Part shown: in pieces, positions 36,960 through 49,322 of the stretch
Layout: each line of letters opens with the position of its first letter
Position numbering within the stretch: position 1 is the stretch's first letter
Source of the DNA: Neckera pumila
Lineage: Eukaryota; Streptophyta; Bryopsida; Hypnales; Neckeraceae
DNA length: 64,000 nt
NCBI GenBank assembly: GCA_963969595.1
Contig: OZ018418.1
Location: 3,353,001-3,417,000, forward strand
Reading direction: 5' to 3'
Notes under the pieces: generated by a model
Told to the model about the DNA's origin: nothing
Database searches by the model: none
The model's input: only the letters and a program-made list of their open reading frames with translations
Program-made: the position numbers and the translations under genes

Positions 36960-37270
36960 CCCCCCCGGATTTATAGTGACGGACTTCCAGGACCCAAGGT
37001 CGCCCCATCAACAAGTGCGGCTTTATAGTGACGAACTTCTAGGACCCAAGGTTGCCCCATTAAGGAGTGCGGGTTCAGTAGGGGCGACTTTGGTAAAGGG
37101 CAACCTCGGGTACCTTGAAGCAGCGACCTCGTTCACTTGCAAATAAAGGGCGGCCGCGGGTATACTGACGCGACCTCGGTTCCTGTCACAATCAAGAGCG
37201 ATTGCGGCTATATGGGCAACCGCGGGTCTTATAGCAACCTCGGATAAAAGAGAGACCGCGGGTGTTGGCG
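36960..37270. repeat. Internal GGCGAC-type array
   Basis: CpG-rich cluster of the same motif family as the terminal arrays. The first part (to about 37060) has the motif on the - strand (gacccaaggtcgcc); the rest has it on the + strand (ggcgacttt, ggcaacctcggg, accgcgggt). It lies just upstream of the transposase start, so it could be a promoter-proximal or former subterminal array. Confidence 0.6.
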
Positions 37271-37426
37271 AAAATCGATTGATGAAGTATATCAACACTT
37301 CATTAGCTCTATGAAATCTCAAGTATGATTCAAATTCCATTTGTTGGAAAAAAAAAAGGTCTGGTTCAAAATAGGGCTATATAATGATTTCGGCGGAAAT
37401 TGTGAGATAGTAGAAGACTCTAGATT

Positions 37427-39113
37427 TTGAACCTCTAAAACACCAATGCCTTTTTTTTTTGCATATAATCAGTTAAGACTGCAACTTCTATAGCATAGAT
37501 TAAATAATGTGGAAAGGGTGTTTTATGCTCATATAACCATAGAATCATATACCTAACAGGTAGGACAATGTGTGCAACAAAATTCAAAAATTTAGACAAC
37601 AGAGATTACAATAAATTTGCGTTTCCACTTTAAATTGAAAAAAAATTATTCCAAAGCACATTGCAAAAGAACATCAATAGATTTTGAGCCTTCATAAATT
37701 TTTTTTGAGCACTTATAAATTTTGAGCTTTAAATCTTTGTGGCGGAGGATTGGATTTAGAGTCTATGATCCAAGAAAAATAAAGAAAATTGATTTGTCAT
37801 ACGCCACAAAAATATTATCATTTAATTGCACAGGGCCTGTTTTGAGCCTCTTGGAATTTATTCCAAACCCTAAACCAAAAGCCAACATTTTGATAAGTTG
37901 AATCAGTTCTTTTATATTATAACCATACAAATTTGAACTACGCATGTAACTGATGTAAAAGATTGCAGAAGAAAATAAATAAAAAATCGTTTAATGATTC
38001 AAAGATTATAATCTTTGATCATCTGGTTGTTAGAACTATGCAAATCTTTGTTGACCAACTGTAAAGGCTTGGCGGTTTAGGTACTGGGTCTTTTCCAATG
38101 CAATGGTTCACTCTGTATGTTCCAAAAAATTTATAAATAAAAACTATGCAAATCTCTGACTTCTCTTTTTGCATATGGAATCTAAAAAATTGAAGACAAA
38201 AAAAATATGCGATTGACAAGCGTAACAAGTACAACCCTATTTAATTTTTGACTTCTCAAAAATGTATTATATACTTTTTGAAGATGAATTTCTAGTGTGA
38301 TTTTTCTTCTAAGATTTTGGGTTTCTTTAAGGCTCATTTGCAGAAGCCCTTAATAATACAAAAAGTCAATATTGCAATGGGTACCTTGGCACCAAATCTT
38401 GAAAAGAGAAATCGAAATCATTCATTTCCAATATAAAATTGTTTAAGCTACAACTAAACTTAATAAATAATTTTTCAGAATTATAAACTACTAAAAATTG
38501 CAATTTCATTAGGCTCTTTTTAACTTCTATCTTTATTCAACACCACATTAGGATGCTTGCGGCATTCAGAGATGTAATAGAATTACGTTCAAGATAGAAG
38601 GAAAATCTATGGTACTAGTAATTCTAAGATGGAATTAAATTGCACTAATCTGAATGGTGTGATGTGTCTAGCAAGAAAAATAAACCACATGAAAATTTGT
38701 TGAAGAATTACTTCAAAAACCGCAATCATTAATGAATTATATATGTTAATTTTTCAAGAACATGCTCTAATTGATTGACAAGCAAGATTGTCTATAACTT
38801 CCTGAAAACAAATCCAAACAAAATGAATCAAAATGAAGCTTTCAATGTAAAAAAACATATAATGTATGAGGAAAATATATATTGAAAGAAAAAATTATTT
38901 GAACATATATCCATACTTTGTTTGCCTCTTCTCTCCTATTTTGAGCGTTTTTGGGCATGTGTTTTGTTCATTTGCACCAATTGCACCCCAAAATAAATCA
39001 ATTTTACTTTCTTCAAGAAGAGTTCCAATAAATCATGGCAAACATGGAGACAACACGTACATGCATGATATCACACTTCTCACCCAAAAAGACTATATGC
39101 CTTAAGGGATTAA
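37427..39113 (-). mobile_element. TTAA piggyBac-type MITE, copy 5, with an internal insertion
   Basis: Reversed relative to copy 1. The right boundary is TTAA at 39110-39113 after gccttaaggga. The left boundary is a mutated TTGA near 37427 followed by acctctaaaacaccaatgcc. The part 37440-37740 matches copy 1 around 650-920 in reverse (cacattg, taaagtg, aattttt, agcataga), and 38690-38860 matches copy 1 around 290-500 in reverse. About 750 bp between the two halves (about 37760-38520) has no counterpart and is probably inserted DNA. Confidence 0.55.
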
Positions 39114-39783
39114 ATATTTGATAAATGATAATAAATGTGTTGTTCAAAATTATAGTAAATATAAAATTGACTTCTATAAATTGATACTGGGCTGTATTTT
39201 ATGTAATTTTGATTTTTTATTTACATCCAAGTTTGGTGTTGTAGCCGGCATACAATGCTTGTGTCATTTTAAACATATCCATTTCTTCTACACCTTCTAT
39301 TAAAACATTGTCGAGCTTTCATTTTCTTCTTTTAAATTGCAAAATTCATTATCATCAATTTCAAAATTGTTTCATCACAAAATTGCCTTCAAAGAAAAAT
39401 GAAAATAAAAAAAATTCTTTGATTTCTTGTGTTCTCATTTTCTTTTATTTTGTGTTTTGTCAATTTCTGCTTAATACTTATAGACCCTTGTTCAAGCTTC
39501 TCATTTTTGTATATATCATTACACATTTATATATGCCTACAAAAATGTAAAGAAGTTGACAATCATAGACATTCATGTCTATACATTAATTGGAAATTAT
39601 ACAAATCATAGAATTCAGGCTCATATACATTTAGGCTCGACAATGAAGTACATTGGATTTACCATATTTGCTAAGAATTTTCAAAATGGATAGTACACTT
39701 TATTATATTTACATGCACAGGGTAGTGTATAGTCCTACAACAACCCCAACAACAAAATTGTGTCATATAACATCCACCTTGCC

Positions 39784-40110
39784 CTAATAATTCCTCTTCT
39801 TCTTCTCCATCTCGACAAGCACCGCTATTTCTTCCATCTTAATGTTGTTATTTGAGCGCTCCCAATCTGAAAAAGTAGGATCAAATTCCCAAACTTTCCA
39901 AAACAAATTCTGTCAATCAAAATCAACATGGCAGTGGATAATGGCCTCTTCCAATTTCCTTTCGTAGCTCTTAAAATAAGCTACCCTCTTTTGGAGCTCC
40001 ACTAATTCATTAGAGCGCATCTCATTTTCCCCAGCACAATCCTCCAAACCAGACACATCCATGACATAGTCAAGGGGTTTTTTGTTGTTGATTCCTTCAA
40101 GAAAATTTAA
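39784..40110 (-). pseudogene. Unrecognised coding remnant, charged and probably coiled-coil
   Basis: On the - strand a frame of about 109 codons ends in TAG at 39784-39786 and has one internal TGA near 39915. It encodes LDYVMDVSGLEDCAGENEMR, then a Leu/Glu/Lys-rich stretch (ELVELQKRVAYFKSYERKLE), an aromatic segment with W-x-F-DPTFSDWERS, and a final MEEIAVLVEMEKKKRNY. Amino-acid composition and codon use look coding rather than random for this AT-rich DNA. It is divergent to the kinase fragment directly to the right. I do not recognise the family. Its heptad-like region recalls the coiled-coil gene at 43680-44992, but I cannot align them. Confidence 0.4.
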
Positions 40111-40140
40111 CCTTGATTGTGTTTACTCCAACATTGCTTT

Positions 40141-40783
40141 TCAATGTCCTTCAAAGTGAAGCGGCTGAGGAATCATCCGGAGGAGAAAAAAAAAGTTAGC
40201 TTGTTTCGAAGATACAAGGTAAAGATGGCGTGGGCTTTAGTGTATGTGACACATCTTATACACAAGTCTCTGGTGTTACACAATGACTTGTCCCCATGGA
40301 ATGTAATGTTGCATTTCTTGATTATTCAAATGACATAATTCACATCAAGATTTGTGATTGGGGAATTTCAAGTTGTTTTGACAAAAAGCCCCATCACATT
40401 ATGGCTACCCCGATGTGGATGATTGGAAACGACAAGAGCGACAATGTTGGTGGGTGGCTTTGGAGTTGTTCTATATATATGGGCCTCAAAATTCCGATAT
40501 GAGCATAGAGATTATGCAATCAATACAAAAATATGCGCAGCACTGGTACTCGTATTATATTGAGAAATTGACGGAATGGATGAGGATTGGAGATATGACT
40601 GACTTTGACCCAGATTTATTCAAAAATGCCAACGGATCTAGGTTCTTTGCTTATAAGTTGGATCAACTTGTGAACCTTGATCCAAAGAAGAGACAAACAT
40701 GCATTGAGGTGACGAACTCGCTCATGGCTGCACCATGGTGCATGAAGCCCACCGAAGCAGTTTTCCGCGACTCGCCTCTATAG
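40141..40783 (+). pseudogene. Protein kinase-like fragment
   Basis: Three frames joined in sequence encode the C-terminal two-thirds of a protein kinase domain: the catalytic-loop motif VLHNDLSPWNVML (HRDLxxxN replaced by HNDLSPWN), a metal-binding ICDWGIS (DFG replaced by DWG), a weak activation segment, then WWVALELFYIYG, which corresponds to the APE/F-helix region, and a terminal helical region with LVNLDPKKRQTCIEV, the usual conserved Arg region. The invariant Lys lobe is missing. Frameshifts lie near 40320 and 40430; the end is TAG at 40781-40783. The catalytic Asp of HND and the Asn are retained. It lies inside the 20 kb hAT element, so it is likely element cargo or a captured host gene. 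Confidence 0.65.
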
Positions 40784-41739
40784 AAGGAGTGTACAAGTTC
40801 TTATGGTGAGGGTAGCACATGGAAGGAATGAAAATGTTGGCCTTGTTGTTTGCCTCTATTTTTGTAATATGGTATATGAATCTAGAAAAATACTTCTTAT
40901 CATGTGCAATGTCATAAATAAATCTAGTATTGTGTATGCAGTCTGCCCAATTTCATAGACTGAAGCTTGAAGCTTGATTTTGTTTTGGAAACTATCTACT
41001 ATATTAGATTGCAATGTGATTGGAATTGTTCACTTGCAAACTATTGAGTGTACCCAATTCAGAAATCCATATATCAGTCAATGGATGTTGTTGTAAGATT
41101 TGTTTTCCGCATCACTTATTTTATGTGATTATTTCAAAAGAAAACATTAATCCCTTCAAGTTTATGAGTGCCATTTTGAAAGAACGATTGAAGCAAAAGA
41201 CATCTAAAATTCAAAGAATCGTTATTTCCATTTCATCAAGATTTGTGATTAGAAATCAAGACCCTAAAAAATTAGTTATTTTTCATCCCTTAAATACTTG
41301 TTATGTAGAATTATAGAAGTTAATTTAGAATTGAAGGAAATTCTAAACCGTAAATAGCTTTTAGAGGGAATTGGTACAGTAGTAGCTGGTATCCACAGTG
41401 AAATTGTTGTTCTAAGAGATCACAACCTTGTGAAACCTATAAAAAAAAGATGTTTGAATCATGAGCCCTCAAGGCCGAAACGCCAATGCTACTTGTACCA
41501 CGAGTGCTTATAATTTTAAATGACTTGTACCATCACCGTTTCTTAGAATTATTCATTGGAAAGTTCCCAATTTGTCAATATGACAATTACATCTAGTGAC
41601 CAAGGAAATAGTAGATAATTGATATTGGTATAATGGGATAGGCTAGGTTGAGCTCCAAAAAAAGTTTTTGGAGTGAATTACTTACTGTCAATTTAAAGGG
41701 TAAAGAAAATACTAAATATTGTGGGCAAGCCATATTGAT
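40784..41739. other. Non-coding stretch within the hAT element
   Basis: No gene recognised. The open frame at 41020-41316 (98 residues) has no identifiable domain and lies in AT-rich sequence; it is not called. Confidence 0.4.
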
Positions 41740-42180
41740 TTCGGCTGTCAAAGTTGAAATAGAGTAAATATCCTATATGAAACTCTGAACTGTTTTTTTT
41801 CTTTAAAGTTTTTTTCTTATAGATTTTTTTTTGGCTCTCTAAAAAGCTTTGATTCATTTCATTTGGATATTTTATGAGACACTTATGGACAATCTTGTTT
41901 TTGGTCACTTAGAGCATCTTCCTAAAGAAAAAAACTTGCAGAGTTGAAAAATTCTTTTACATATTTGTACACATACAGATGATTGAAGGACTAGACTTTC
42001 CTAATAGATTTAAAACAAGTACAAACAACAAATATCATACATGTATAACATGCTTTAAAAAAGGTGCCCAAATCTTTTTTGATATTTTTGATAAATTTAT
42101 CAAATGTATTTTTGAATTATTTTTTAATACAATTTAATTTTTCCAGACACTTGTAATCCCTAAAAGCCCTAGGAATTAGG
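41740..42180 (+). mobile_element. Partial TTAA-type MITE, copy 6
   Basis: The stretch from about 41800 to 41950 matches copy 1 at about 260-420: ttcttatagattttt, aaaaagctttgattcatttcatttgga, and tatggacaatcttgttttt followed by cacttagagcatctt. The ends are not recognisable, so it is a fragment. Confidence 0.5.
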
Positions 42181-42689
42181 ATAGAAATACAAATGTATTA
42201 GAAAATATAAGTTCTCAAACTTAATTTGAAGTTTTCATCAAAGAAGAGAGTACAAAGTACAAAAAGTAGAAAGCATCCGTATGGTAAAGTTATTAAATTA
42301 TTTTTAGCTTCTTTTAAAAATTCCTTTTGAAAAAAAATTAATCCCAAATATTAACCCCAAAAATTAACCCCAAATACATTTTCTATCTTCTGCATACGCT
42401 TTTTTCTGGTATTGGTCAAAATTGTGGTTTCTATTGATTTGTAAAAAAATGCATAAGATCTAATAATGAAAATACCAACCCTATTCTGTAATAGTAAGTT
42501 TTTCAACAATAGTCAAATCTTAACACTTTGTGCTATTTCTCTTATAATTTAGGTTTGACTGTAGTGATTTGAGTTTTGCCTACAAATATTGATCAAAATC
42601 CAACCCCTTTGAAAAAACAAAATAAAAAATTCAGAACATGCCTCCTTCTCCCCAAGAAATCTGTCCAATTGGAAAACTTCCAACCAATT

Positions 42690-43170
42690 TTTTTTTTATT
42701 AGCAATCTGGTGCAAAATATGATTTAATTTTATGGCCTGGCACCACGCCTATAGGAAAAAATGGTACTAAAAAGGTGCAAAATTGCTAGAAAGCTTCAAA
42801 TAAATTCAAAATCTTGGATGAAATCGCCAAAGTGGAAAAAAAAATTGAACTAGGATATATGTGATATGCAAGGCTTTTTGTTTTGGACTTTCTAGTGCTT
42901 TATTGCACTAGAAAAAATAATCTGGCACTAAAATGGTAAAAAAATTGGCAAAAAAATTGGTTGAAATCATCCTAAAAAATTCAAAGTACAAAAAAATACT
43001 AGATGAAATCGCCAAATTTTGAGTGGAAACCCAGTTATAGACATATGATATGTATATTTTCTATCTGGTATAGATGAATGTTGAAATTTGGAGCACCATT
43101 GTAACATTCAATATTGCCACTTTGGCACTTCATTAAAAATGGGAAAAAAAACCAAGCTTCCTACATATAG
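42690..43170. repeat. Short duplicated AT-rich block, ~180 bp period
   Basis: The phrase gatgaaatcgccaaa occurs near 42818 and 43000, each preceded by aaattcaaa(a/g) and followed by a run of A and a gaaat-type segment. The last 60 bp (actttggcacttcattaaaaatggg) resemble the outer end of the long terminal repeats at 58811 and 62600. This may be a decayed member of that element family. Confidence 0.35.
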
Positions 43171-43189
43171 TTGCCATGGACCCATACCC

Positions 43190-43360
43190 GCATTCGTCTA
43201 GTACACGCAATCGGGATGAAAAGTCCCGTATCCGCGTTTTTCAACAGTTCGCAGTCAAGATGAGAAGTCCCATACTTGCGTTTGCCAAGAACTCAAGGTT
43301 GCTTCCATGGCCTCACTTGCACCCACTACAAACCCGTACTCGCCTCCTTGTGACTTCGAG
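43190..43360 (-). repeat. Internal GC-richer island with CGC-type motifs
   Basis: Motifs such as cccgcattcgtc, cccgtatccgcg, cttgcgtttgcc and acccgtactcgcc are spaced through about 170 bp. They are weak, reversed versions of the GGCGAC motif. The island precedes the coiled-coil gene on the + strand and may be its old promoter region or another internal array. Confidence 0.4.
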
Positions 43361-43679
43361 TATTAAAGCAATCACTTAAATCTGCATTCTCCACTTCTGG
43401 CTCTGCATATTGACTGTCATCTACCTAGAAGTGGCTGACTGCATACACATGGGCTAGGGGCTTGAATTGTGAGGGGGATATGTTGTCCCTTTCCTCCTCG
43501 TTTCCGGAACTTATTTTCATGCTTGAGATTGATTTCACATCTTTTTATGGTAAATGATTTTATTTTTGTAAATGTGAATTGCAATTGCTTTAGGGTTTTC
43601 TTGTTTGTGTAGAACGGATTCATTCTTAGATCATTAGACAAAATACCTAATGCAGCATTCTCGATACAAAGTGATCATT

Positions 43680-44992
43680 ATGGAAGACGAGACTCCACCA
43701 TTCCCGCCTACGTCACCCGAATCGCTAACTCGGCTCCAAAAGAAGGCGCTTTGTGATAAGGATCAAAAAAGAATTAGGAAAACCTATAAAAAGCATGAGG
43801 CTATCCTTTTGCATAAAAAAATTAAGGCTTTGGGGGGTTGGATCCTTGCCTTTCCAAAACAACAGTTTTGCTTTGTATCTTGTCCAAATGGTGTATGCCA
43901 AGCGTATATTGAAGAAGGAGGTGGATTGGACGACTTTAAAGGAGCTCCCTAAAGGAAACTATCCTGCCAACGCAACAATCCTGATCGAAGCTGCTATACT
44001 TGATGCCAAGAAGAAGTTGGCATTAGTTAAGCCAGGGAAGTTATGCATTCTTAATGAAGAGGTAATGTGGTCGGATGGTTCTAGCTCCGGTAGCCACACC
44101 CATGAGTACGACGGGTATGATTGGCAAAGTGAGGACAAAAAATATGTTGTTACAAATTGGTATAAGAAGGGCTTGAAGTCGGAGGTTGACAAGAAAGGAA
44201 AGAAGAAAATTGAGGAGCTTAAGATTGTATCTGACATTCCCAAACAAGGTATAGAAGATGTGGAGGAAGTGGAAGTGGACAACGAGTTCCATGAGCGCAA
44301 TGGCAATAAGAGCAAGAATGATTCAGATGACGATGTGGAGATGTTGGGCGCTAAGATTGCAAGCGCAAGAATATATTTATGGGAAGCGACTACGGAATTG
44401 AAAGAATTGAAAGAACAAGAACTTTCAGATTTGGGCACCCGAGAGTATGTGTTATCATACAAGTGAGAATTAGAGATTGTGAATAAAGAGGTAGCTGCAA
44501 ACGACAAGTACTTGGTTGCTTTGAAGAAAAATAAAGATAATTATTTGAACAAGATAGCTGATGGCGCGCTCACATGATGGATGATGTCATAGTGTATAAA
44601 AAGAAACTCAAAATCTTGGAACGCGATCGTTTGAGGCTATAGTATGAAAGGCAAAGCCTGGATGTGCAAGTAGCTTGAAAAGAAAATGAGTTATACACAA
44701 CTGCTGTAGAACATTTGTTGCAGCTAGACAATTTGGCTATGGCTCCAGGGTATGGTAGTAGCCTTGAAGAATTAGCAAAGCTTTGGAAGTTGGTGAAGCT
44801 GCACAAGAAAAAAATTGAAGTGCGTCTAGAGGAGTATTATGAACTGAAAGTCAAACGTCATTTTAATAAGGATTGGATGGCGTGGAGCAGAGCTATTAGA
44901 GGTGCACTATCTGTAGAGCTAGAACAGATGGGGCCGGAGCCAAAAGAAAGCGACTATCTCAGCATTAGTGGAAGCATGAGGGATTATTGTTA
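43680..44992 (+). pseudogene. Coiled-coil protein gene, element cargo, function unknown
   Basis: Starts at MEDETPPFPPTSPES. The reading frame changes at about 43855, and the main frame continues to the TGA at 44464-44466, with the C-terminal part in a third frame to the TAA ending at 44993. Features: a basic N-terminal helix (RIRKTYKKHE), a short VYAKRILKKEVDWTTLKE motif, a region with an acidic Ser patch (NEEVMWSDGSSSGS), a Lys/Glu/Val-rich stretch with predicted coiled coil from residue ~140 on, and a C-terminal Lys/Leu-rich helix ending SISGSMRDYC. The YAK..KE.DW.T.KE motif is shared with the RING gene at 49323-51798. No enzymatic domain is visible. Confidence 0.6.
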
Positions 44993-45214
44993 ATAGCCCA
45001 GTGCAAATTTCCCGGTTCGCGCACCTTTTTTGATGTCCATTACTTTGAATATGAAATATAAAGTTTTCTCTTTCAAAAGTGTCCCTGAATTCCCATGTAT
45101 ATAATGACTTTGAAATTGGCTTATGTCCTTATAATCCCATAAGGATGTGAAAAAGCACCATGACATTTCAACACATTAGTACTTGAACACATTGTTAACC
45201 TCTGCAGTGTTCTA

Positions 45215-45375
45215 CACTAGTAGAAAATTCAGATTTTTTGTTGATTTGGTCGCGTTGATCGAGGTCACTTTTTTGTTGATTTGAACAAAAATCAACATAT
45301 TCTATTCAAATCAACAGAAAATTGACCTTGATCAACGCGACCAAATCAACAGAAAATCTAAACTTTCTACTAGTG
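45215..45375 (+). mobile_element. CACTA-type MITE, complete
   Basis: A 161 bp near-perfect palindromic element starting CACTAGTAGAAA and ending TTTCTACTAGTG. The arms pair along about 70 bp (ttgatttggtcgcgttgatc against gatcaacgcgaccaaatcaa) and leave a short centre. The 3 bp flanks are both cta (45212-45214 and 45376-45378), the duplication size expected for CACTA transposons. Confidence 0.85.
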
Positions 45376-46751
45376 CTATGACTATGTTTTCATCGGTGCA
45401 ATTTGTAACCTTCCATTTTTTTAAGAAATACTAATTTTTTTCTAAAAAATAGTTTTTCAACATATGTAACATTCGGATGTAGTAGTATGTTGTCTTGAAA
45501 GCATTTGTTACAAAATTTCAAAAGTTCCCATCGCAAGATTTGCAATATATAAGCATTCAAATGAAATAAAACTTTTTTGAGGGGCCCCCCAAAAGCTTGG
45601 CAATTGCACTACGGAAGCTTATTTTTCTATGGAAAAATGTGCATAATGGTAATGCTTCTTTGGATTGTTTTTCCTAGACATATGGGTGTCATGCTTGAGA
45701 TATTTCACATCAATTGGATTTTTACAAGATATAGGAAAGAAATAGTGAGTATAAAGAAAGAATGAACATGATTTGAAATATTGAATTGTTAAGAATTTAT
45801 ATATGAAATAAAAAAGACCAATCCTAGTAGTGGCAATGTTGTAATGAACAATCTACACCTAAGGTTTCTATTTTCTTCGAAAATATTGGAACTTGACTTA
45901 AATAAAGGACTTTAAAGTATATTTTTGAATACAAAAACAGTAATTGACGTTTATAGAGTTGAATGTCTCTAATGTTAGATTCATTGATTTCATGAAAATT
46001 GATTGACTCAAAGTCTTTGTGAATAAAACTCTAGAAAACGGTGTTGCTATTTCTTGTTTATGAAGAAAGTGAATTATTTAAATTTGCGCCAGCTGTCCAA
46101 GTTCAAAATCAAAGTAAAAAACTATATATTATTGGATATCTTGGATAATTTTATATTGAGAAGTTATAAAAATTGTTGGACCTTACAATGATTCCTTGTC
46201 TACATCTTCTATTAAAATTGGGGCCCAAATATAGAAATCTGTAGTGACATTCATCATGCCCAAAATGACTATGTAGTTAATACTCTAGAAATGCATGTTT
46301 GTTTTGTAGGAGTTAATGGATTAGTATCTTTAACTATTTTCTTCATGAGAATGTCAAATGTCATCTTCTTTTTAGTCAGAGAATATTTATTTTATAAAAA
46401 AAAAGATAGTAGTAGCCGGAAATAAGGGTAGGAATCTTTTATGCACAAATATTATAAGACTGCTTAAAGTTTATTGTATTTGAATTTTATGTTAAATTAA
46501 AAAAATCCCGTGGATTATTTTATTTTATTTTTCAACCTTTCCTTTGTTGAAACTAAGAGTATCCATTCTTTTGGTTTTCCTTATTAAAGAATGTTTTCTT
46601 TTATACAATAAAATAAGAACATTTGTTAATTTATACAAAAATGTTCTGGATATCTATTATAAGAGCTAAAATGAAGAGCACACATTCTCTTGCATTCTAC
46701 TATTAGATTTTTGTCAAAATCATGAATACCTTGTCTATTTTTTTTCCCTAA
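45376..46751. other. AT-rich non-coding stretch within the hAT element
   Basis: No gene, repeat or element end recognised beyond homopolymer runs. Confidence 0.4.
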
Positions 46752-47695
46752 ATAACCCCAAAAAAACCATTATCCATTTAGAGGACATTTAGAAATTCAG
46801 GCAAATACGTATAGGTTGGGTTCTTCTCATGATCACTTTTTGCAACTGTTTTTGAAGATAGGAGAACTGATAATCCCTTTGGGAATATCATTTTTTTATC
46901 ATCCTCTGCCATAAACAGAAATTGTGCCCCCAAAAGCTCAAAATAGGGGAGAAGGGGCAGCCAACAGAATTTTGCATTATTTTTTTATAATTTTTTTTGC
47001 AACATATATTATATTTCTTCTTAATTAAAAAGCTTTGATTCATTCTATTTGAATTTGTTCTAAGAAAGTTGTGGGCAATCTTATTTTTTGGGGACTTAGA
47101 GCATCTTTTTGAATAAAACAATGTGTAGGATTCATTTATAAATGTAATTTTTACAAAAATGAAAATAAAATAGGTCCACGTGGTATAGTTTTTGTGCTAG
47201 AATAATCTCACCATTGGAATTATTGAATTTTAATTCGATATCATGGACATCAAAAATCCATATTATCCTTCTATCTTGTACCTACTTGGCTACTTGTATT
47301 TAACAATTTTTTAATAATGAAAATAATTTTTATTTTATCTTCTTTTTCTTGGTAGACTCTCAACTCAATTCTCCCCTATAAAATAGAAAGATTTGTAGGT
47401 CAGAACTTTGTAGTGCATGAAATTAAAGTGCATAATGTTCAAATTCAGGAAACTTGGTTCCACAATATGCTAGAGAATCACCTCATATGTAGTTCAAACA
47501 GAAATATCTTGCAACCCATGCGATTGGAAATTCTTAAATATTTTCCACACATTGTCATATGACTTACGTGTAAGATCCTCCGCTTAGATATGAAAAGAAG
47601 AAAAAAATTCAAACTTTTTGGTAGTCCTTGCTATGGAATTGGCTGTTTTCAGTTTCTTTTGGTAGGAAAACAGCCTTATTTGTTTACGGGTTTAG
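46752..47695 (+). mobile_element. TTAA piggyBac-type MITE, copy 7
   Basis: Same direction as copy 1 and close to it internally (46800-47300): gaagataggagaactg, gggaatatca, aaaagctcaaa, then aaaaagctttgattcatt and cttagagcatctttttg. The left end reads aataaccccaaaa and the right end gtttacgggtttagg; the TTAA on both sides is degraded. It is nested in the 20 kb hAT element and contains no gene. Confidence 0.6.
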
Positions 47696-49322
47696 GATAA
47701 TGAAATTCATAAGCAAAAGATACTCATTTGCGTTTCTTATTATGTTTTTTATTTTCTTTCTAAAACCGTAAACCATTGTTTATTTTCTGATAGTTGAAGT
47801 AAAATTTACAATATGAGAAGGAAAACACCTGTTTTCTTTTGTTAATAGGTTTCGATATACATCTTTTTAAGAATGACAACCTTCTTTATATTTTTTCTTT
47901 ATTCCCAAAAGACTTTTTCTTTTAGTTTATTATGTTTTCAATATTTAAACAAAATAAGTACTTATTACTTTTTTAAATAATTGTAGACAATTCCCAACTT
48001 CCCGTACACATAAAAAGAAATGCACTCACTTAGTCACTTCCTTTCATTATTAATTTATTATGTTCCAGCTTTTTTTAAATAAAATGCTATTGTTAATTTG
48101 CTATTTATTTTTCTTGGAGTTTCTAATTCTTTTTTTTCAAACAATGAACACCCTTTCTAATTTTTAATACTATTTCCGAATTTTGTTGGAAGAAAGTGAA
48201 GGCCTTAACCCTCTTCCGTTTTTAGATTTGTGAATAAGTATTTCTTGTATAGTTGTATCAGAAGAGCACCCATTTTGTTTCACTATTATCAATATTATGC
48301 TTGATTGAATTTTTTTTTGGAAGGCAAATTGTCTTTATTGTTTTCTTTTATGAATGAATGTTATTTATTTTTACATAAAAAATAGTCATTTCCATTTAGT
48401 ACTATCCAAATCTTTTTTTTTGATAAGAATAAGAATCCTTCTGGATTTTTTATTGTGAAGGGTTATTTATTGAATAAGCAGAAGAGCACTGCTTTTCTTG
48501 CATTATTATGTTCTTCTACTTATTTTGGAAACATCATATTTCTGTTCATTGTCTTTCTTCATGAATGAATTATTTTAATAAGAAAGACTTCCATTTTCTA
48601 AAGTGATTCAATTTCCTGCAGATTTTTAATAAAATTGCAAGAGTCATTAATTTTAGAGAAAACAATTGAAACTTTCTTGGATCCCACCAAGAGGAGTGTA
48701 GCACCCATTTTATTGCATTATTATGTTCCTATATTTATTAATTTTTTTAAGGAATTCTAGAGACTTTGCTTCATGAAAAGAATAACACATATTTTATTCC
48801 ATTATTACGTTCCAATACATGTATTTTTGAAATAAAATCCTTTCATTTTTTGGACCATTTCCTCTTTCCTGTACACGAAATCAAGAATGGGAAGAACATG
48901 CATCGTTTACTTAGTTTGGCTTCACGTCTTGGAAGTTAATTTTTGTATATCTACATGGAATGATAAGAATAGAAAGGCCCTTCCTTTTGTTATTATTAGT
49001 CTATTATAGTTGATGATTTATGGAAAAAGAATAAAAACACCAATTTCTTTCTCGACGATATATATTAACGCAAAAATGCACAATCATGTGAAGCAATAAA
49101 GGTAGTATTTATTATATAAAATCAAAGCATTATAAAATTGCTTTGCATAAGTACAAAATTGTAATACAAAGCCATAGAAGTGGAATGAAAAAGGAATACT
49201 AAAGCACTACATACTACTCGACTAGGCGAGCATGGATATTATATGATCCTATATTATTGAGCCACTTCGGATTTCTGTTATAACGCAAAGCTGATCTGAA
49301 AGTGAACGATTCTTGCAAACAT
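47696..49322. other. AT-rich region with a degenerate repeat
   Basis: The phrase (g/c)cattattatgttcc recurs in diverged form around 48050, 48505, 48715 and 48800. No regular period is clear and no gene is seen. Confidence 0.35.

Noticed and set aside
40141..40783. Kinase as a functional host gene
   Set aside because: It lacks the N-lobe, has two frameshifts and lies within the hAT element; called a pseudogene.
43959..44507. Minus-strand frame of 182 codons
   Set aside because: Serine-rich shadow of the Glu/Asp-rich coiled-coil gene on the + strand.
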